A stretch of DNA of 42,826 nt, taken from contig JBBSLT010000006.1 of NCBI GenBank assembly GCA_038233555.1, positions 1-42,826 of the forward strand, written 5' to 3'. The stretch comes from JADDRA01 sp038233555 (lineage in GTDB: Bacteria; Actinomycetota; Acidimicrobiia; Acidimicrobiales; CADCSY01). The translations under genes were made by a program, and so were the position numbers. Positions 32,886-40,419 of the stretch are shown here, in pieces. Within the stretch, counting starts at the first letter, position 1. Every line of letters begins with the position of its first letter. The notes under the pieces are model-generated. The model saw nothing but the letters and a program-made list of their open reading frames with translations, was not told where the DNA came from and made no database searches.

Positions 32886-34109
32886 ATGCCCATGGTCGTG
32901 CAGAAGTTCGGCGGCAGCTCCGTCGCCGACCCCGACCGGGTCCGGGCGGTGGCCGACCACGTCGCCCGCACCCGCCGCCACGGGACCGACGTGGTGGTGG
33001 TGGTCAGCGCCATGGGCCACGAGACCGACGACCTCTTGCACCTCGCCTCTCAGGTGTCGAGGTCACGGCCGGGGCGGGAGATGGACATGCTCGTCACCTC
33101 CGGTGAGCGCAAGGCCACGGCGCTGGTCTGCATGGCCCTGCACGACCTCGGCATCGAGGCCGACAGCCTCACCGGCAGCCAAGCGGGCTTGCTCACCGAC
33201 GCCACCCATACCAACGCCAAGATCCTCGAGGTCCGCCCCGACCGGGTGCGAGCCGTCCTGGCCGGCGGACGGGTCCCGGTGGTGGGCGGCGCCCAGGGCG
33301 TCAGCCCGGGCCACGACGTCACCTTCCTCGGCCGGGGCGGCTCGGACACCACCGCCGTCGCCCTCGCCGCCGCCCTCGGGGCCGACGCCTGCGAGCTCTA
33401 CACCGATGTCAGCGGGGTGTTCACCGCCGATCCCCGCATCGTGCCTGGAGCCCGGCGCATGGCCAGCATCGGTTTCGACGAGCTGCTGGAGATGACCGCC
33501 AGCGGCTGTCCCAAGCCCGCCATGCGCTCGGTCGAGTTCGCCCGCCGACAGGGCGTCGCCCTGCACGTGCGCTCCAGCTTCACCTGGGAACCCGGTACCT
33601 GGGTTCGAGAGAAGGGTCCTTCCATGGAACAGGCCGTCATCTCCGCCGTCACCAGCGACACGTCCGAGGCCAAGGTCACGGTCCAGGGCGTGCCCGACCG
33701 CCCCGGCATCGCCGCCGCGCTGTTTCGCAGCCTGGCCGATCAGGACGTCATGGTCGACATGATTGTGCAGAACACCTCGGAGGAGGGTCGGACCGACATC
33801 TCCTTCACGGTGCCGAGCGAGCACCTGGCCGTGGCGCAAGGCACCTGCGAGGCCCACGCTGCCGACATCGGGGCGCTGCGAGTGGTCGGTGACGACGCCA
33901 TCGCCAAGGTCTCCCTGGTGGGGGCAGGGATGAAGGCCCATCCCGGGGTCTCGGCCACCGTGTTCGAGGTGCTGGCGGACCGGGGCATCAACATCGAGAT
34001 GATCTCGACGTCGTCGATCCGCATCACCTGCGTGGTGCGCACCGAACGGATGGAAGAAGCAGTGGCGGCGCTGCACGACGCCTTCGAGCTGGAGCGCCCC
34101 GTCGTGTGA
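32886..34109 (+). CDS. lysC: Aspartate kinase (alpha, with internal beta start)
   Basis: A 407-residue aspartokinase of the lysine-sensitive actinobacterial type. It phosphorylates aspartate, the first step to lysine, threonine, methionine and diaminopimelate. VVQKFGGSSVADPDRV is the N-terminal kinase loop, MLVTSGERKATALV and GRGGSDTTAVALAAALGAD bind substrate, and two ACT domains (from residues ~265 and ~345: KVTVQGVPDRPGIAAALF and VSLVGAGMKAHPGVSATVF) give feedback control. ATG 32886 is 9 nt past a TACCGT box. The asd gene follows after 47 bp but appears to have its own -10. The organism probably makes DAP by this route. Confidence 0.96.
   Translation: MPMVVQKFGGSSVADPDRVRAVADHVARTRRHGTDVVVVVSAMGHETDDLLHLASQVSRSRPGREMDMLVTSGERKATALVCMALHDLGIEADSLTGSQAGLLTDATHTNAKILEVRPDRVRAVLAGGRVPVVGGAQGVSPGHDVTFLGRGGSDTTAVALAAALGADACELYTDVSGVFTADPRIVPGARRMASIGFDELLEMTASGCPKPAMRSVEFARRQGVALHVRSSFTWEPGTWVREKGPSMEQAVISAVTSDTSEAKVTVQGVPDRPGIAAALFRSLADQDVMVDMIVQNTSEEGRTDISFTVPSEHLAVAQGTCEAHAADIGALRVVGDDAIAKVSLVGAGMKAHPGVSATVFEVLADRGINIEMISTSSIRITCVVRTERMEEAVAALHDAFELERPVV
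33624..34109 (+). other. Probable internal start for the aspartokinase beta subunit
   Basis: Met247 begins MEQAVISAVTSDTSEAKVTV, aligning with the start of the independently translated beta subunit of corynebacterial LysC. GAAGGG lies 7 nt upstream of the ATG. Translation from here gives a 161-residue regulatory subunit made of both ACT domains. Confidence 0.55.
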
Positions 34110-34142
34110 CGCAATCCCCGGCAACACGCCGGAGGCCGCCGG

Positions 34143-34148
34143 TAGCCT
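34143..34148 (+). promoter_or_regulatory. -10 box of asd
   Basis: TAGCCT, 8 nt before ATG 34157; the GGTAGCCT octamer also precedes the DUF5318 gene. Confidence 0.35.
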
Positions 34149-34156
34149 CGGCGACC

Positions 34157-35185
34157 ATGGCCGTGAACGTCGGGATCATAGGGGCGACCGGGTTGGTGGG
34201 AGGGGTGATGCGTTCGGTGCTGGCCGAACGTCACTTCCCCCTGGCGTCGCTTCGCCTGTTCGCCTCCGCTCGCTCCGCCGGGCGGCGCCTGGCCTGGCAG
34301 GACGGGGAGATCGAGGTGGAAGACGCCGCCACCGCCGACCTGGCCGGCCTCGACCTGGCCCTGTTCTCCGCCGGGGCCACTGCCTCTCGGGCCTTGGCTC
34401 CCCGCTTCGTGGAGGTCGGCGCCACCGTGATCGACAACTCCTCGGCGTGGCGGACCGACCCCGACGTGCCCCTGGTGGTGCCCGAGGTCAACGCCGCCGC
34501 CCTCGGCCGCATCCCCAAGGGGATTGTGGCCAATCCCAACTGCACAACCATGGTGGCCATGCCCGTGCTCAAGCCTTTGCACGACGAGGCCGGACTCCGG
34601 CGCCTGGTGGTGAGCACCTACCAGGCGGTGTCCGGCGCCGGCCGGGCCGGCATCGACGAGCTCGAGGACCAGTTGCGCAAAGGAGCCGACGCTTCGGCCG
34701 CCCTGGCCTTCGACGGTGCCGCCGTCACCTTCCCGGCACCGACAATCTTCCCCGACACCCTGGCGGCCAACGTGGTGCCGCTAGCCGGCGACCTTTTGAA
34801 CGACGGCAGCGAAGAAACGGTGGAGGAGCGCAAGCTTCGTGACGAGAGTCGCAAGATCCTCGAGATCCCGACGCTGGCGGTGTCGGGCACCTGCGTGCGC
34901 GTGCCGGTCTACACCGGGCACTCACTGGCCATCAACGCCGAGTTCGAGCGCCCGCTCAGCTCCGAACGGGCCCGCCAGCTCCTCGCTCGCGCCCCTGGCG
35001 TCGACGTGGTCGACCTGCCCACGCCGCTCCAGGCCGTGGGCCGTGACCTCACCCTGGTCGGGCGGGTCCGGCGCGACCCCGGGGTCGACCACGGCCTGGC
35101 GCTGTTCGTCGTCGGCGACAACCTGCGCAAGGGGGCGGCGCTGAACGCCGTGCAGATCGCCGAAGCCCTGGTGGCGTTGCCCTAG
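34157..35185 (+). CDS. asd: Aspartate-semialdehyde dehydrogenase
   Basis: A 342-residue NADP-dependent enzyme that reduces aspartyl phosphate to the semialdehyde, the step after aspartokinase. VGIIGATGLVGGVMRSVLAER is the cofactor loop; DNSSAWRTDPDVPLVVPEVN and NPNCTTMVAMPVLKPLH hold the active-site Cys; STYQAVSGAGRAGIDEL and the RVPVYTGHSLAINAEFE segment with the catalytic His are standard. ATG 34157 follows a TAGCCT box by 8 nt, although a leaderless mRNA from readthrough of lysC is also possible. Full length. No terminator hairpin is seen after it. Confidence 0.96.
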   Translation: MAVNVGIIGATGLVGGVMRSVLAERHFPLASLRLFASARSAGRRLAWQDGEIEVEDAATADLAGLDLALFSAGATASRALAPRFVEVGATVIDNSSAWRTDPDVPLVVPEVNAAALGRIPKGIVANPNCTTMVAMPVLKPLHDEAGLRRLVVSTYQAVSGAGRAGIDELEDQLRKGADASAALAFDGAAVTFPAPTIFPDTLAANVVPLAGDLLNDGSEETVEERKLRDESRKILEIPTLAVSGTCVRVPVYTGHSLAINAEFERPLSSERARQLLARAPGVDVVDLPTPLQAVGRDLTLVGRVRRDPGVDHGLALFVVGDNLRKGAALNAVQIAEALVALP

Positions 35186-35309
35186 CACAACCTCGTTCGC
35201 TCCGGCATGGTTCTCTCTTCGGTGCTGTTAGGAACCGCCTCGCTATAGGTATATTGTCCTTATCGAAGCGACCGAGACCGAGGAAGCATGAGAAATCCGC
35301 CGAAAAGCC
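35186..35309. other. AT-richer spacer before the MerR module
   Basis: The stretch CTATAGGTATATTGTCCTTA (35243–35262) is the most AT-rich run nearby and could hold a promoter or operator, but no gene follows it directly on + before the MerR promoter. Nothing else is recognised. Confidence 0.3.
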
Positions 35310-35341
35310 TTGACCTTGGAGTGAGGTCCAACGTTTATCAT
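35310..35341 (+). promoter_or_regulatory. MerR-type promoter/operator
   Basis: -35 TTGACC (35310–35315) and -10 TTATCA or TATCAT (35335–35341) are 19–20 bp apart, the over-long spacing typical of MerR-controlled promoters. The spacer holds the inverted repeat TTGGA-GTGAGG-TCCAA (35316–35331), like known metal-MerR operators. The likely transcription start lies at the GTG of the regulator. Confidence 0.7.
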
Positions 35342-35348
35342 GGTCTTC

Positions 35349-35786
35349 GTGAGTCAGTTGACCGTGTCCAAGCTCGCCGGCGAGGTCGGTACCTCGTCGG
35401 ACACGTTGCGCTACTACGAGCGCATCGGGCTACTTCCCGAACCAGCACGCAGCCCTGCCGGCTACCGGCTTTATGGAGCCGAGGCCGTCGAACGAGTGCG
35501 CTTCATCAAGCGAGCGCAACGCTTCGGACTGCGCCTGGAGGAGATCGGGGAGCTCTTGGCGATCCGGGAGCGGGGGCTGTGCCCCTGCGGTCGGACACGC
35601 CGCTTGTTGGAAGAGAAGGTCTCCGGGCTCACCGAGGAGATGGCGGCACTGCAACGGTTGCGCAACGACATCCAAGAGATGCTCGATCAGCGCCTGTTCT
35701 CCACCGAGGACCAAGAGTGGCAGTGCGGCTTCACCCTCATCCAAATGGGCAAGACGAACCACGGAGCCAAGAGGAGAGAGCCATGA
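35349..35786 (+). CDS. MerR family metal-type transcriptional regulator
   Basis: A 145-residue MerR protein. The winged helix occupies ~1–70: LTVSKLAGEVGTSSDTLRYYERIGLL, GYRLYGAEAVERVRFIKRAQ, GLRLEEIGELLAI. The effector loop RGLCPCGRT (Cys near 75 and 77) followed by the long dimer helix LLEEKVSGLTEEMAALQRL fits metal or thiol sensing; a further Cys is in the C-terminal EWQCGF. GTG 35349 is chosen over ATG 35340 because the latter sits inside the -10 region. Its stop overlaps the start of the Cys-rich gene (ATGA). The metal is not predictable; Zn, Cd, Hg or Cu(I) are possible. Confidence 0.85.
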   Translation: MSQLTVSKLAGEVGTSSDTLRYYERIGLLPEPARSPAGYRLYGAEAVERVRFIKRAQRFGLRLEEIGELLAIRERGLCPCGRTRRLLEEKVSGLTEEMAALQRLRNDIQEMLDQRLFSTEDQEWQCGFTLIQMGKTNHGAKRREP

Positions 35787-35974
35787 GCGTTTCTGAGCAA
35801 GCATGTCAGTGCGGGTGCAGCACCATGACCGAGGTGACCAGAGCGGCCGAGCCCTGTAGCTGCGGGTGCGAATGCTGCGCCACCACAGCCAAGAGCACGG
35901 AGGCGGAGGTCGCCGAGCTCCAGCAGCTGCGTCAATCTGTCGACCGGCGCTTAGCTGAGCTCGGTCAGTCTTGA
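35783..35974 (+). CDS. Small cysteine-rich, metallothionein-like protein (63 aa)
   Basis: A 63-residue protein with 8 Cys: CQCGC at residues 8–12 and CSCGCECC at 25–32, then a charged helix EAEVAELQQLRQSVDRRLAEL. Dense CxC spacing is the mark of metal-thiolate binding peptides, and the C-terminal helix could pair or dock on a partner. AGGAGAGAG lies just upstream and the ATG overlaps the merR stop, so regulator and peptide are made together. The likely role is to bind or buffer the metal sensed by MerR. I know of similar short actinobacterial proteins but no characterised one. Too small and Cys-rich to be a shadow frame. Confidence 0.75.
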   Translation: MSVSEQACQCGCSTMTEVTRAAEPCSCGCECCATTAKSTEAEVAELQQLRQSVDRRLAELGQS

Positions 35975-36009
35975 GAACACATTCAAACCACCCTGTCGGT
36001 CTCTGCGAC

Positions 36010-36021
36010 CCGCTCGAGCGG
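36010..36021. other. 12-bp palindrome before the padR-like gene
   Basis: CCGCTCGAGCGG, perfect, 39 bp before ATG 36060; it could be an autoregulatory operator or a short hairpin between the Cys-rich gene and padR. Confidence 0.25.
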
Positions 36022-36059
36022 ATCGCGGGGTTCGGCCTCCCCAGAACCCGGAGCCATCA

Positions 36060-36440
36060 ATGTCCAGTCCAGTGAGTCCAGTCGCATCCAGCCCTCCCGA
36101 GCCCGAAGATGTCCGCTCCCGCAGCTTGCTGCGACCGGCCATCCTGTTGCTCCTGCGCGAGCAGGAGAGCCACGGTTACGAGTTGATGAGCCGTCTGGCC
36201 GAATTGGGGGTGGAGGTTCCGCCGACCACCGGCGGGCTCTACCGTTCCTTGCGGACCATGGCCGAAGAAGGGCTCGTCACGTCCTACTGGAGCACCCCCG
36301 AGCGGGGCCCGGCCCGACGGGTCTACGCCATCAGTGAGACCGGGGAGCAGCATCTTGAGCTGTCGATGCCGGCGCTGGCGAGCCTGCTGCGCACCGTGCG
36401 GGGAATGCTCAACCGCTACCGCCAGGGCCAGGGAAACTAA
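36060..36440 (+). CDS. PadR family transcriptional regulator (short form)
   Basis: A 126-residue PadR protein made almost only of the winged helix: RSLLRPAILLLLREQESHGYELMSRL, VPPTTGGLYRSLRTMAEEGLV and the wing YWSTPERGPARRVYAISETG, ending in a short helix. This PadR-s1-like form lacks the long dimer domain of the ino1 regulator. It follows the MerR/Cys-rich pair by 85 bp on the same strand and may belong to that module. Its ligand is unknown. Its TAA and the TAG of the convergent radical SAM gene overlap over 4 bp. Confidence 0.88.
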   Translation: MSSPVSPVASSPPEPEDVRSRSLLRPAILLLLREQESHGYELMSRLAELGVEVPPTTGGLYRSLRTMAEEGLVTSYWSTPERGPARRVYAISETGEQHLELSMPALASLLRTVRGMLNRYRQGQGN

Positions 36441-37942
36441 ACGACAGCTCTGGGTACCACCCGTACGGTGGTACCCAAGTTGACGCCGCCGGCGCCGCTG
36501 GCGCCGGCGAAAGCCACGGCCAGACTCTCCTGGGCCGGAGCGGCGCTGGCCAGGGCGAGGCGGGCCAGATCGTCGGGCCTGGCCTCGTAGCCGGGCTCCT
36601 CGGACAACGTCGGGTTGCGGTAATGGGTGGCGTAGTTCTGGCCGGCGACGGCCAGGGCGGTGCCGAAGCGGGGATCGCGCCGTCGGCTCTCGCGCCAGAA
36701 GCGAGCTAGGCGAGGTCGGGCCCGGTAGAACTGTCGGTAGGCCCGGCGGGTGCCCTGCTCCAGCTCCTCCGCCGACATCTGGGCCGGGGTGAACACCGCG
36801 TTGTAAAGGGTGTAGCGCTTCCAGTCGAACGAGGTGATGCGCTCGTCGGCCATCATCCGCGAGAACGTGTGGGTGCCCGGGTAGGGCGTGAGGATCGAGA
36901 AGTGGGCGACGTCCACCCCGATGCGGTCGACGAACTCGGCCGTCTCCTCGAAGACGCCCGGGCCGTCATGGTCGAAGCCGAAGATGAACCCACCTTCCAC
37001 CGAGATCCCCCGCTGGTGTACCCGCTCGATGAGCTCGCCGTACTGGCCGGGGCGGTTCTTCTTGTTGCACTCGATGAGGCTCTCTCGCGACACGCTCTCG
37101 AAACCGGTGAACAGCGCCTTGCACCCACTGCGGGCGGCGAGGTCAAGGAGGTCGGGATTGAGGGCGAGGCCGATGGAGGCCTGGGCGCCCCAGGTCACCT
37201 TGACCTTCGATCGCTCGATCGTCTCCAAGAGGTCGGAGGTGTAGTCGAGGTCGGCGGCCAAGTCGTCGTCGAGGAAGAACACGTAGGTGAAGCCGCCGAC
37301 GTGTTGGCCCCGGCGCTTGAGGATGCGCAGCTCCTCGACCACCTGGTCGGGCGGCCGGTGCCGCGACCCGCGCCCGTTGATGCGGATGACCGAGCAGAAG
37401 TCGCAGTTGAAGCGACACCCACGCGTGGTCTGGACGGTGTTGAGCGGGGCGTAGCGGGTCAGGGGCCAGCCGGCCAGGATGTCGACCCATTCGTCGACGG
37501 TGGGCACGATGTCCATCCCCTGCCAGTGGCCCCGGTACAGCGGCTGGAGTCGACCGGCGGCGGCGTCGGACAGGACGGTGGCGAAGGTGTCGTCGGCCTC
37601 GCCACAGAGCACGGAGTCGGCGTGGCGCAGGGCTTCGTCGGGCAGCAGCGAGGGGTGGACACCGCCGAGCACGACGGGCACGCCCCGGTCGCGGTACTGG
37701 TCGGCCACCCGATAGGCCCGGGGGGCGGTGGAGGTCCATACGGTGAGGGCGGCGAGGTCGGGTCGCTCGGCCGGGATGGTCTCGTAGTTCTCGTCGATGA
37801 CCCGCACCCGCCACCCCGCCCGACGGGCGTGGGCGGCGAGCACCAGCAGCGCCATCGGGGGCATCCGGTGCCCGAAGGTGAGGTGCAGGCCGGTCCCGCC
37901 CCAGCGGGGGAACACCAGGTGCACCAGGGGCTGGTCGGCCAT
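36437..37942 (-). CDS. Cobalamin-type (B12-binding) radical SAM protein with DUF4070-like C terminus
   Basis: A 501-residue enzyme. Residues 1–160 resemble a B12-binding Rossmann domain (PMALLVLAAHARRAGWRVRVIDEN, VLGGVHPSLLPDEAL, VLCGEADDTFATVL) but without the His of base-off cobalamin binding. The radical SAM cluster motif is Cys176-x3-Cys180-x2-Cys183 (CRFNCDFC). FIFGFDHDGPGVFEETAEF and TPYPGTHTFSRM are typical of the HpnP/BchE-like group. The C-terminal ~100 residues are Arg-rich. It may methylate or rearrange a lipid or pigment; the substrate is unknown. ATG 37942 lies 11 bp after the DoxX gene, forming an operon with it. Confidence 0.87.
   Translation of the reverse strand: MADQPLVHLVFPRWGGTGLHLTFGHRMPPMALLVLAAHARRAGWRVRVIDENYETIPAERPDLAALTVWTSTAPRAYRVADQYRDRGVPVVLGGVHPSLLPDEALRHADSVLCGEADDTFATVLSDAAAGRLQPLYRGHWQGMDIVPTVDEWVDILAGWPLTRYAPLNTVQTTRGCRFNCDFCSVIRINGRGSRHRPPDQVVEELRILKRRGQHVGGFTYVFFLDDDLAADLDYTSDLLETIERSKVKVTWGAQASIGLALNPDLLDLAARSGCKALFTGFESVSRESLIECNKKNRPGQYGELIERVHQRGISVEGGFIFGFDHDGPGVFEETAEFVDRIGVDVAHFSILTPYPGTHTFSRMMADERITSFDWKRYTLYNAVFTPAQMSAEELEQGTRRAYRQFYRARPRLARFWRESRRRDPRFGTALAVAGQNYATHYRNPTLSEEPGYEARPDDLARLALASAAPAQESLAVAFAGASGAGGVNLGTTVRVVPRAVV
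36452..36476 (+). terminator. Hairpin past the short PadR gene
   Basis: GGGTACCAC and GTGGTACCC form a 9-bp perfect stem around CCGTACG, 11 bp past the padR TAA and inside the 3' end of the convergent radical SAM gene. Confidence 0.5.
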
Positions 37943-37953
37943 CGCCGGCCCTT

Positions 37954-38415
37954 TCAGTCGGCGCCGGGAAGGGACTGCTGCGCCCGCTGGGCCGCCTTGC
38001 GGGCCCGCCAAGCGAGCGAGGGCTGGCCCTCGGTGTCGGTGGCGGCCAGGATCAAGCCCCCGAGCATGGAAACGTTCTTGAGAAAGTGGATGCGCTGGCC
38101 GGCTCGGGCGTCGGCGTCGGCCTCCCAGAAGCGGTGGCCGGCAAGGGTGGTGGGCACCAAGGAGACGGCCAGGGCGGCGGCAGCCAGGCGGGGAAGTCGC
38201 CCGGTGGCGAGCATGAGGCCGGCGCCGATCTGGACGGCCCCGTTGATCCTGACCATTTGGGCGGTGTCGTCGGGCAGGCCGAGGGGGCCAGCGAGCGGTT
38301 CTGTCACCGCCTCGGCGGTGGAGACCTTGGCGTCGGGCCGCTTGACCGCGTCGACACCTCCGGTCACGAACATGGCCGCCAACATGGGCCGGGCGATCTT
38401 TCGGGTGATGGCCAT
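37954..38415 (-). CDS. DoxX family membrane protein
   Basis: A 153-residue DoxX-like protein: ITRKIARPMLAAMFVTGGVDAV forms the first helix, then RINGAVQIGAGLMLATG, LPRLAAAALAVSLVPTTLAGHRFWE and HFLKNVSMLGGLILAA make up the four-helix core. In mycobacteria a DoxX protein joins a superoxide-detoxifying membrane complex; others have unknown roles. It ends in a cytosolic Arg/Gln tail. ATG 38415 has an AGAGAGGA site upstream. Linked to the radical SAM gene 11 bp downstream; the two may act on one membrane substrate, which is inference. Confidence 0.88.
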   Translation of the reverse strand: MAITRKIARPMLAAMFVTGGVDAVKRPDAKVSTAEAVTEPLAGPLGLPDDTAQMVRINGAVQIGAGLMLATGRLPRLAAAALAVSLVPTTLAGHRFWEADADARAGQRIHFLKNVSMLGGLILAATDTEGQPSLAWRARKAAQRAQQSLPGAD

Positions 38416-38528
38416 CGCGGTTCCTCTCTTGGCGCCAACCGAGCGTCGCCCACGCTAACCGTCGGCGCCGGTGCCTGTCCTCCGCGCCGAGCCACGCCCA
38501 CCTCGGTCTCTGTCTTATCGTCAGCTAG

Positions 38529-39902
38529 TCAGAGCAGCTCGGCCGCCATGGTGGCCAGAGGGCTGCGCTCGCCCTGGGTCAGCCGGATGTGGCCGAAGTG
38601 GCTCCCGCCCCGTCCACCGCCCAGGGCCGCGGTCAGGACCGACATGGCGTTGTTGTGGGCCGAGAGGAACGGTGCGTCGATCTGGCTGGTGTCGCCGGTG
38701 AACACCACCTTGGTCCCCTCCGCCGCCCGGGTGAGCACCGTCTTGGCCAGGCTCGGCTCCAGGTTCTGGGCCTCGTCCACCAGGATCCAGGTGCCGTGGA
38801 GCGACCGACCCCGCAGGTAGGCGACCGAGTCCATGGTGAGGCGGCCCTCAGAGGTGATCTGGGTGATGATCTCGTCGGCCACGCCTTTGCGCCGGCCGTC
38901 GCTCATGGCCACCACGGCGTCGTGGATCGCTCCCATCCACGGGTCGAGCTTCTCCTCCTTGGTGCCTGGGAGGTAGCCGAGCTCCTGGCGGCCAACGGCG
39001 ACCACAGGGCGGTAGATCGCCATCCGTTCGTAGCCCCGGTTGGCGGGGTTGTTCCAGACCTGCTCCAGACCGGCGGCGATGGCCAGGAGGGTCTTGCCGG
39101 TGCCGGCAGGACCGTCGAGGGCGACCACGGCGACCTCGGGGTCGAGCAGGAGGTCGAGGGCGAGACGCTGCTCGATGTTGCGGGGCTTGAGGTCGAACGC
39201 TTCGAGATGCTGGCGCAACAGCCACAGGCGCGAACCACGGCGCCTGGCCAATGCCGACTGCTGGCCGGCACGCAGGACGGCGAACTCGTTCTCATGCAGT
39301 TCGTCGGCGCCCGCGACGTCGGTGGCCGCCACACTGCGCTCGGCGAACAGCGTGTCGATCAACGCGCCGTCCTGGCCTTCGAGGGTATGCCAGCCCGGTG
39401 AGTCGAAGTGACGGCCGTAGGCCGGAAGCGGCACGTACTCCTTGGCCGCCAACCCGATGTGGGCGGCCTTGATCCGTAGGGCGGCGTCGTTGGACACCAC
39501 CTCGACGTAGGCGCCTTCGCGCTGGAGGCCGAGGCCGGCACCGATGATGCGATTACCGGGTTGGGCGGCATCGAGATGGTGCTCGTCGAGCAGGGCATGG
39601 TTCACGCCGTTGACGACGATGGCCAGCGTGCCGCCGTGGGCCAGCTTGAGCGGCTCGACCAACGAACCGCCGGCACTGACCCGCAGGGCCTCGATGGCAC
39701 GCAGCGCCTCGCGAGCGGTCTGGCCGACCCCGTCAGACCGGGTCTTCAGGCCGTCGAGCTCCTCGATGGCGGTGAGAGGGATCTTCAGAGCGCATCCTTC
39801 GAACTGCTGGATGGCGCTGGGATCGGCGACGAGGACCGACGTGTCGAGCACGACGGTCTTGGTCGTATCCGGGGCGTCACAGAACATGTCCGTAGGCGAC
39901 AT
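38529..39902 (-). CDS. PhoH2: PIN domain fused to PhoH ATPase/helicase
   Basis: A 457-residue protein. The PIN domain (about 10–150) has VVLDTSVLVADP with the first Asp, TAIEELDGLKTR and VVSNDAALRIKA. The PhoH P-loop ATPase from ~225 shows DGPAGTGKTLLAIAAGLEQV, LGYLPGTKEEKLDPWMGAI, LVDEAQNLEP and FTGDTSQIDAP. PhoH2 proteins cleave and unwind RNA; in mycobacteria the gene is paired with a small overlapping antitoxin, PhoAT. I see no convincing antitoxin frame upstream here. ATG 39902 has GAGGAG 10 nt upstream; longer in-frame starts give low-complexity sequence. Confidence 0.92.
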   Translation of the reverse strand: MSPTDMFCDAPDTTKTVVLDTSVLVADPSAIQQFEGCALKIPLTAIEELDGLKTRSDGVGQTAREALRAIEALRVSAGGSLVEPLKLAHGGTLAIVVNGVNHALLDEHHLDAAQPGNRIIGAGLGLQREGAYVEVVSNDAALRIKAAHIGLAAKEYVPLPAYGRHFDSPGWHTLEGQDGALIDTLFAERSVAATDVAGADELHENEFAVLRAGQQSALARRRGSRLWLLRQHLEAFDLKPRNIEQRLALDLLLDPEVAVVALDGPAGTGKTLLAIAAGLEQVWNNPANRGYERMAIYRPVVAVGRQELGYLPGTKEEKLDPWMGAIHDAVVAMSDGRRKGVADEIITQITSEGRLTMDSVAYLRGRSLHGTWILVDEAQNLEPSLAKTVLTRAAEGTKVVFTGDTSQIDAPFLSAHNNAMSVLTAALGGGRGGSHFGHIRLTQGERSPLATMAAELL

Positions 39903-40117
39903 CAGTGGTTCGCTCCTCACGGTTGGGGCGGGTCGGGGCGGCTCTGACCTCACGTCCGGAGACCGCCTGGGCGACATCGTCACCACCATGCCAGTTGGTG
40001 AAGTCGTGGTGGCGGACCGCCTCGCGCCAGTGAAGTCTTGTGGGAGGGTCGACAGATGTAGGTCACGGACGGTCACCCAGTTCCTGCGCACTGAGTCGGG
40101 CCGCCCCGGCGAGGATC

Positions 40118-40266
40118 AAGTCCACCAGCGAGCTGGACGACGTGCTCGGCCGGCCGACTTCCTCGTCTCGGGCGACAAGGATCTCACCGCGCTGAGTGAA
40201 ATTCTCCCGCCGGCGAGGACCCCGGCAGCGTTCCTCGAAGCCCTCGCCACCGACCCCGAGGGCTGA
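40118..40266 (+). pseudogene. Internally deleted PIN-domain toxin remnant
   Basis: One frame reads STSELDDVLGRP (like the end of the PIN N-terminal half, L.ELDEVLGRP) and a second frame then reads ADFLVSGDKDLTALSEILPP and ARTPAAFLEAL before TGA, which is the usual C-terminal half (A.YLVTGDKDLL, .I.TPAEFL). The roughly 70 residues between and the N terminus are missing and the frames differ, so the gene is dead. The stretch 39903–40117 on either side holds no gene I can support. Confidence 0.5.
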
Positions 40267-40271
40267 CCGAT

Positions 40272-40312
40272 CGCGGGATGCTGCAAAACCGTTCGCGGGA
40301 TAAACGCGGGAT
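40272..40312 (+). repeat. Three direct repeats CGCGGGAT, 22 and 11 bp apart
   Basis: Copies at 40272–40279, 40294–40301 and 40305–40312. The 11- and 22-bp steps place them on one face of the helix, as for arm-type sites bound by a tyrosine integrase or an accessory factor. They end 58 bp left of the tRNA fragment. Confidence 0.5.
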
Positions 40313-40369
40313 GAAATCGATCTGGCCGAATCTGGGGCGCCGCCGCAACGCCCTGACCAGCACCTTTAC

Positions 40370-40419
40370 TGGTCGGGAAGGCGGGATTCGAACCCGCGAC
40401 CTCAGCGTCCCGAACGCTG
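40370..40419 (-). pseudogene. 3' half of tRNA-Pro(CGG), likely attachment-site core
   Basis: On the minus strand: anticodon stem CGCTG-loop-CAGCG read as 5' CAGCG-TTCGGGA-CGCTG 3' (anticodon CGG), variable loop, T arm GCGGG-TTCGAAT-CCCGC, acceptor 3' strand CTTCCCG, discriminator A and encoded CCA. The D arm and 5' acceptor strand are absent from the sequence beyond 40419, so this is not a working tRNA. The break at the edge of the anticodon stem is the usual crossover limit for elements that integrate into tRNA genes. Confidence 0.7.

Noticed and set aside
39903..40091. A PhoAT-like antitoxin gene upstream of phoH2
   Set aside because: The only frames are short extensions of phoH2 itself or antisense frames with no antitoxin features or ribosome site.
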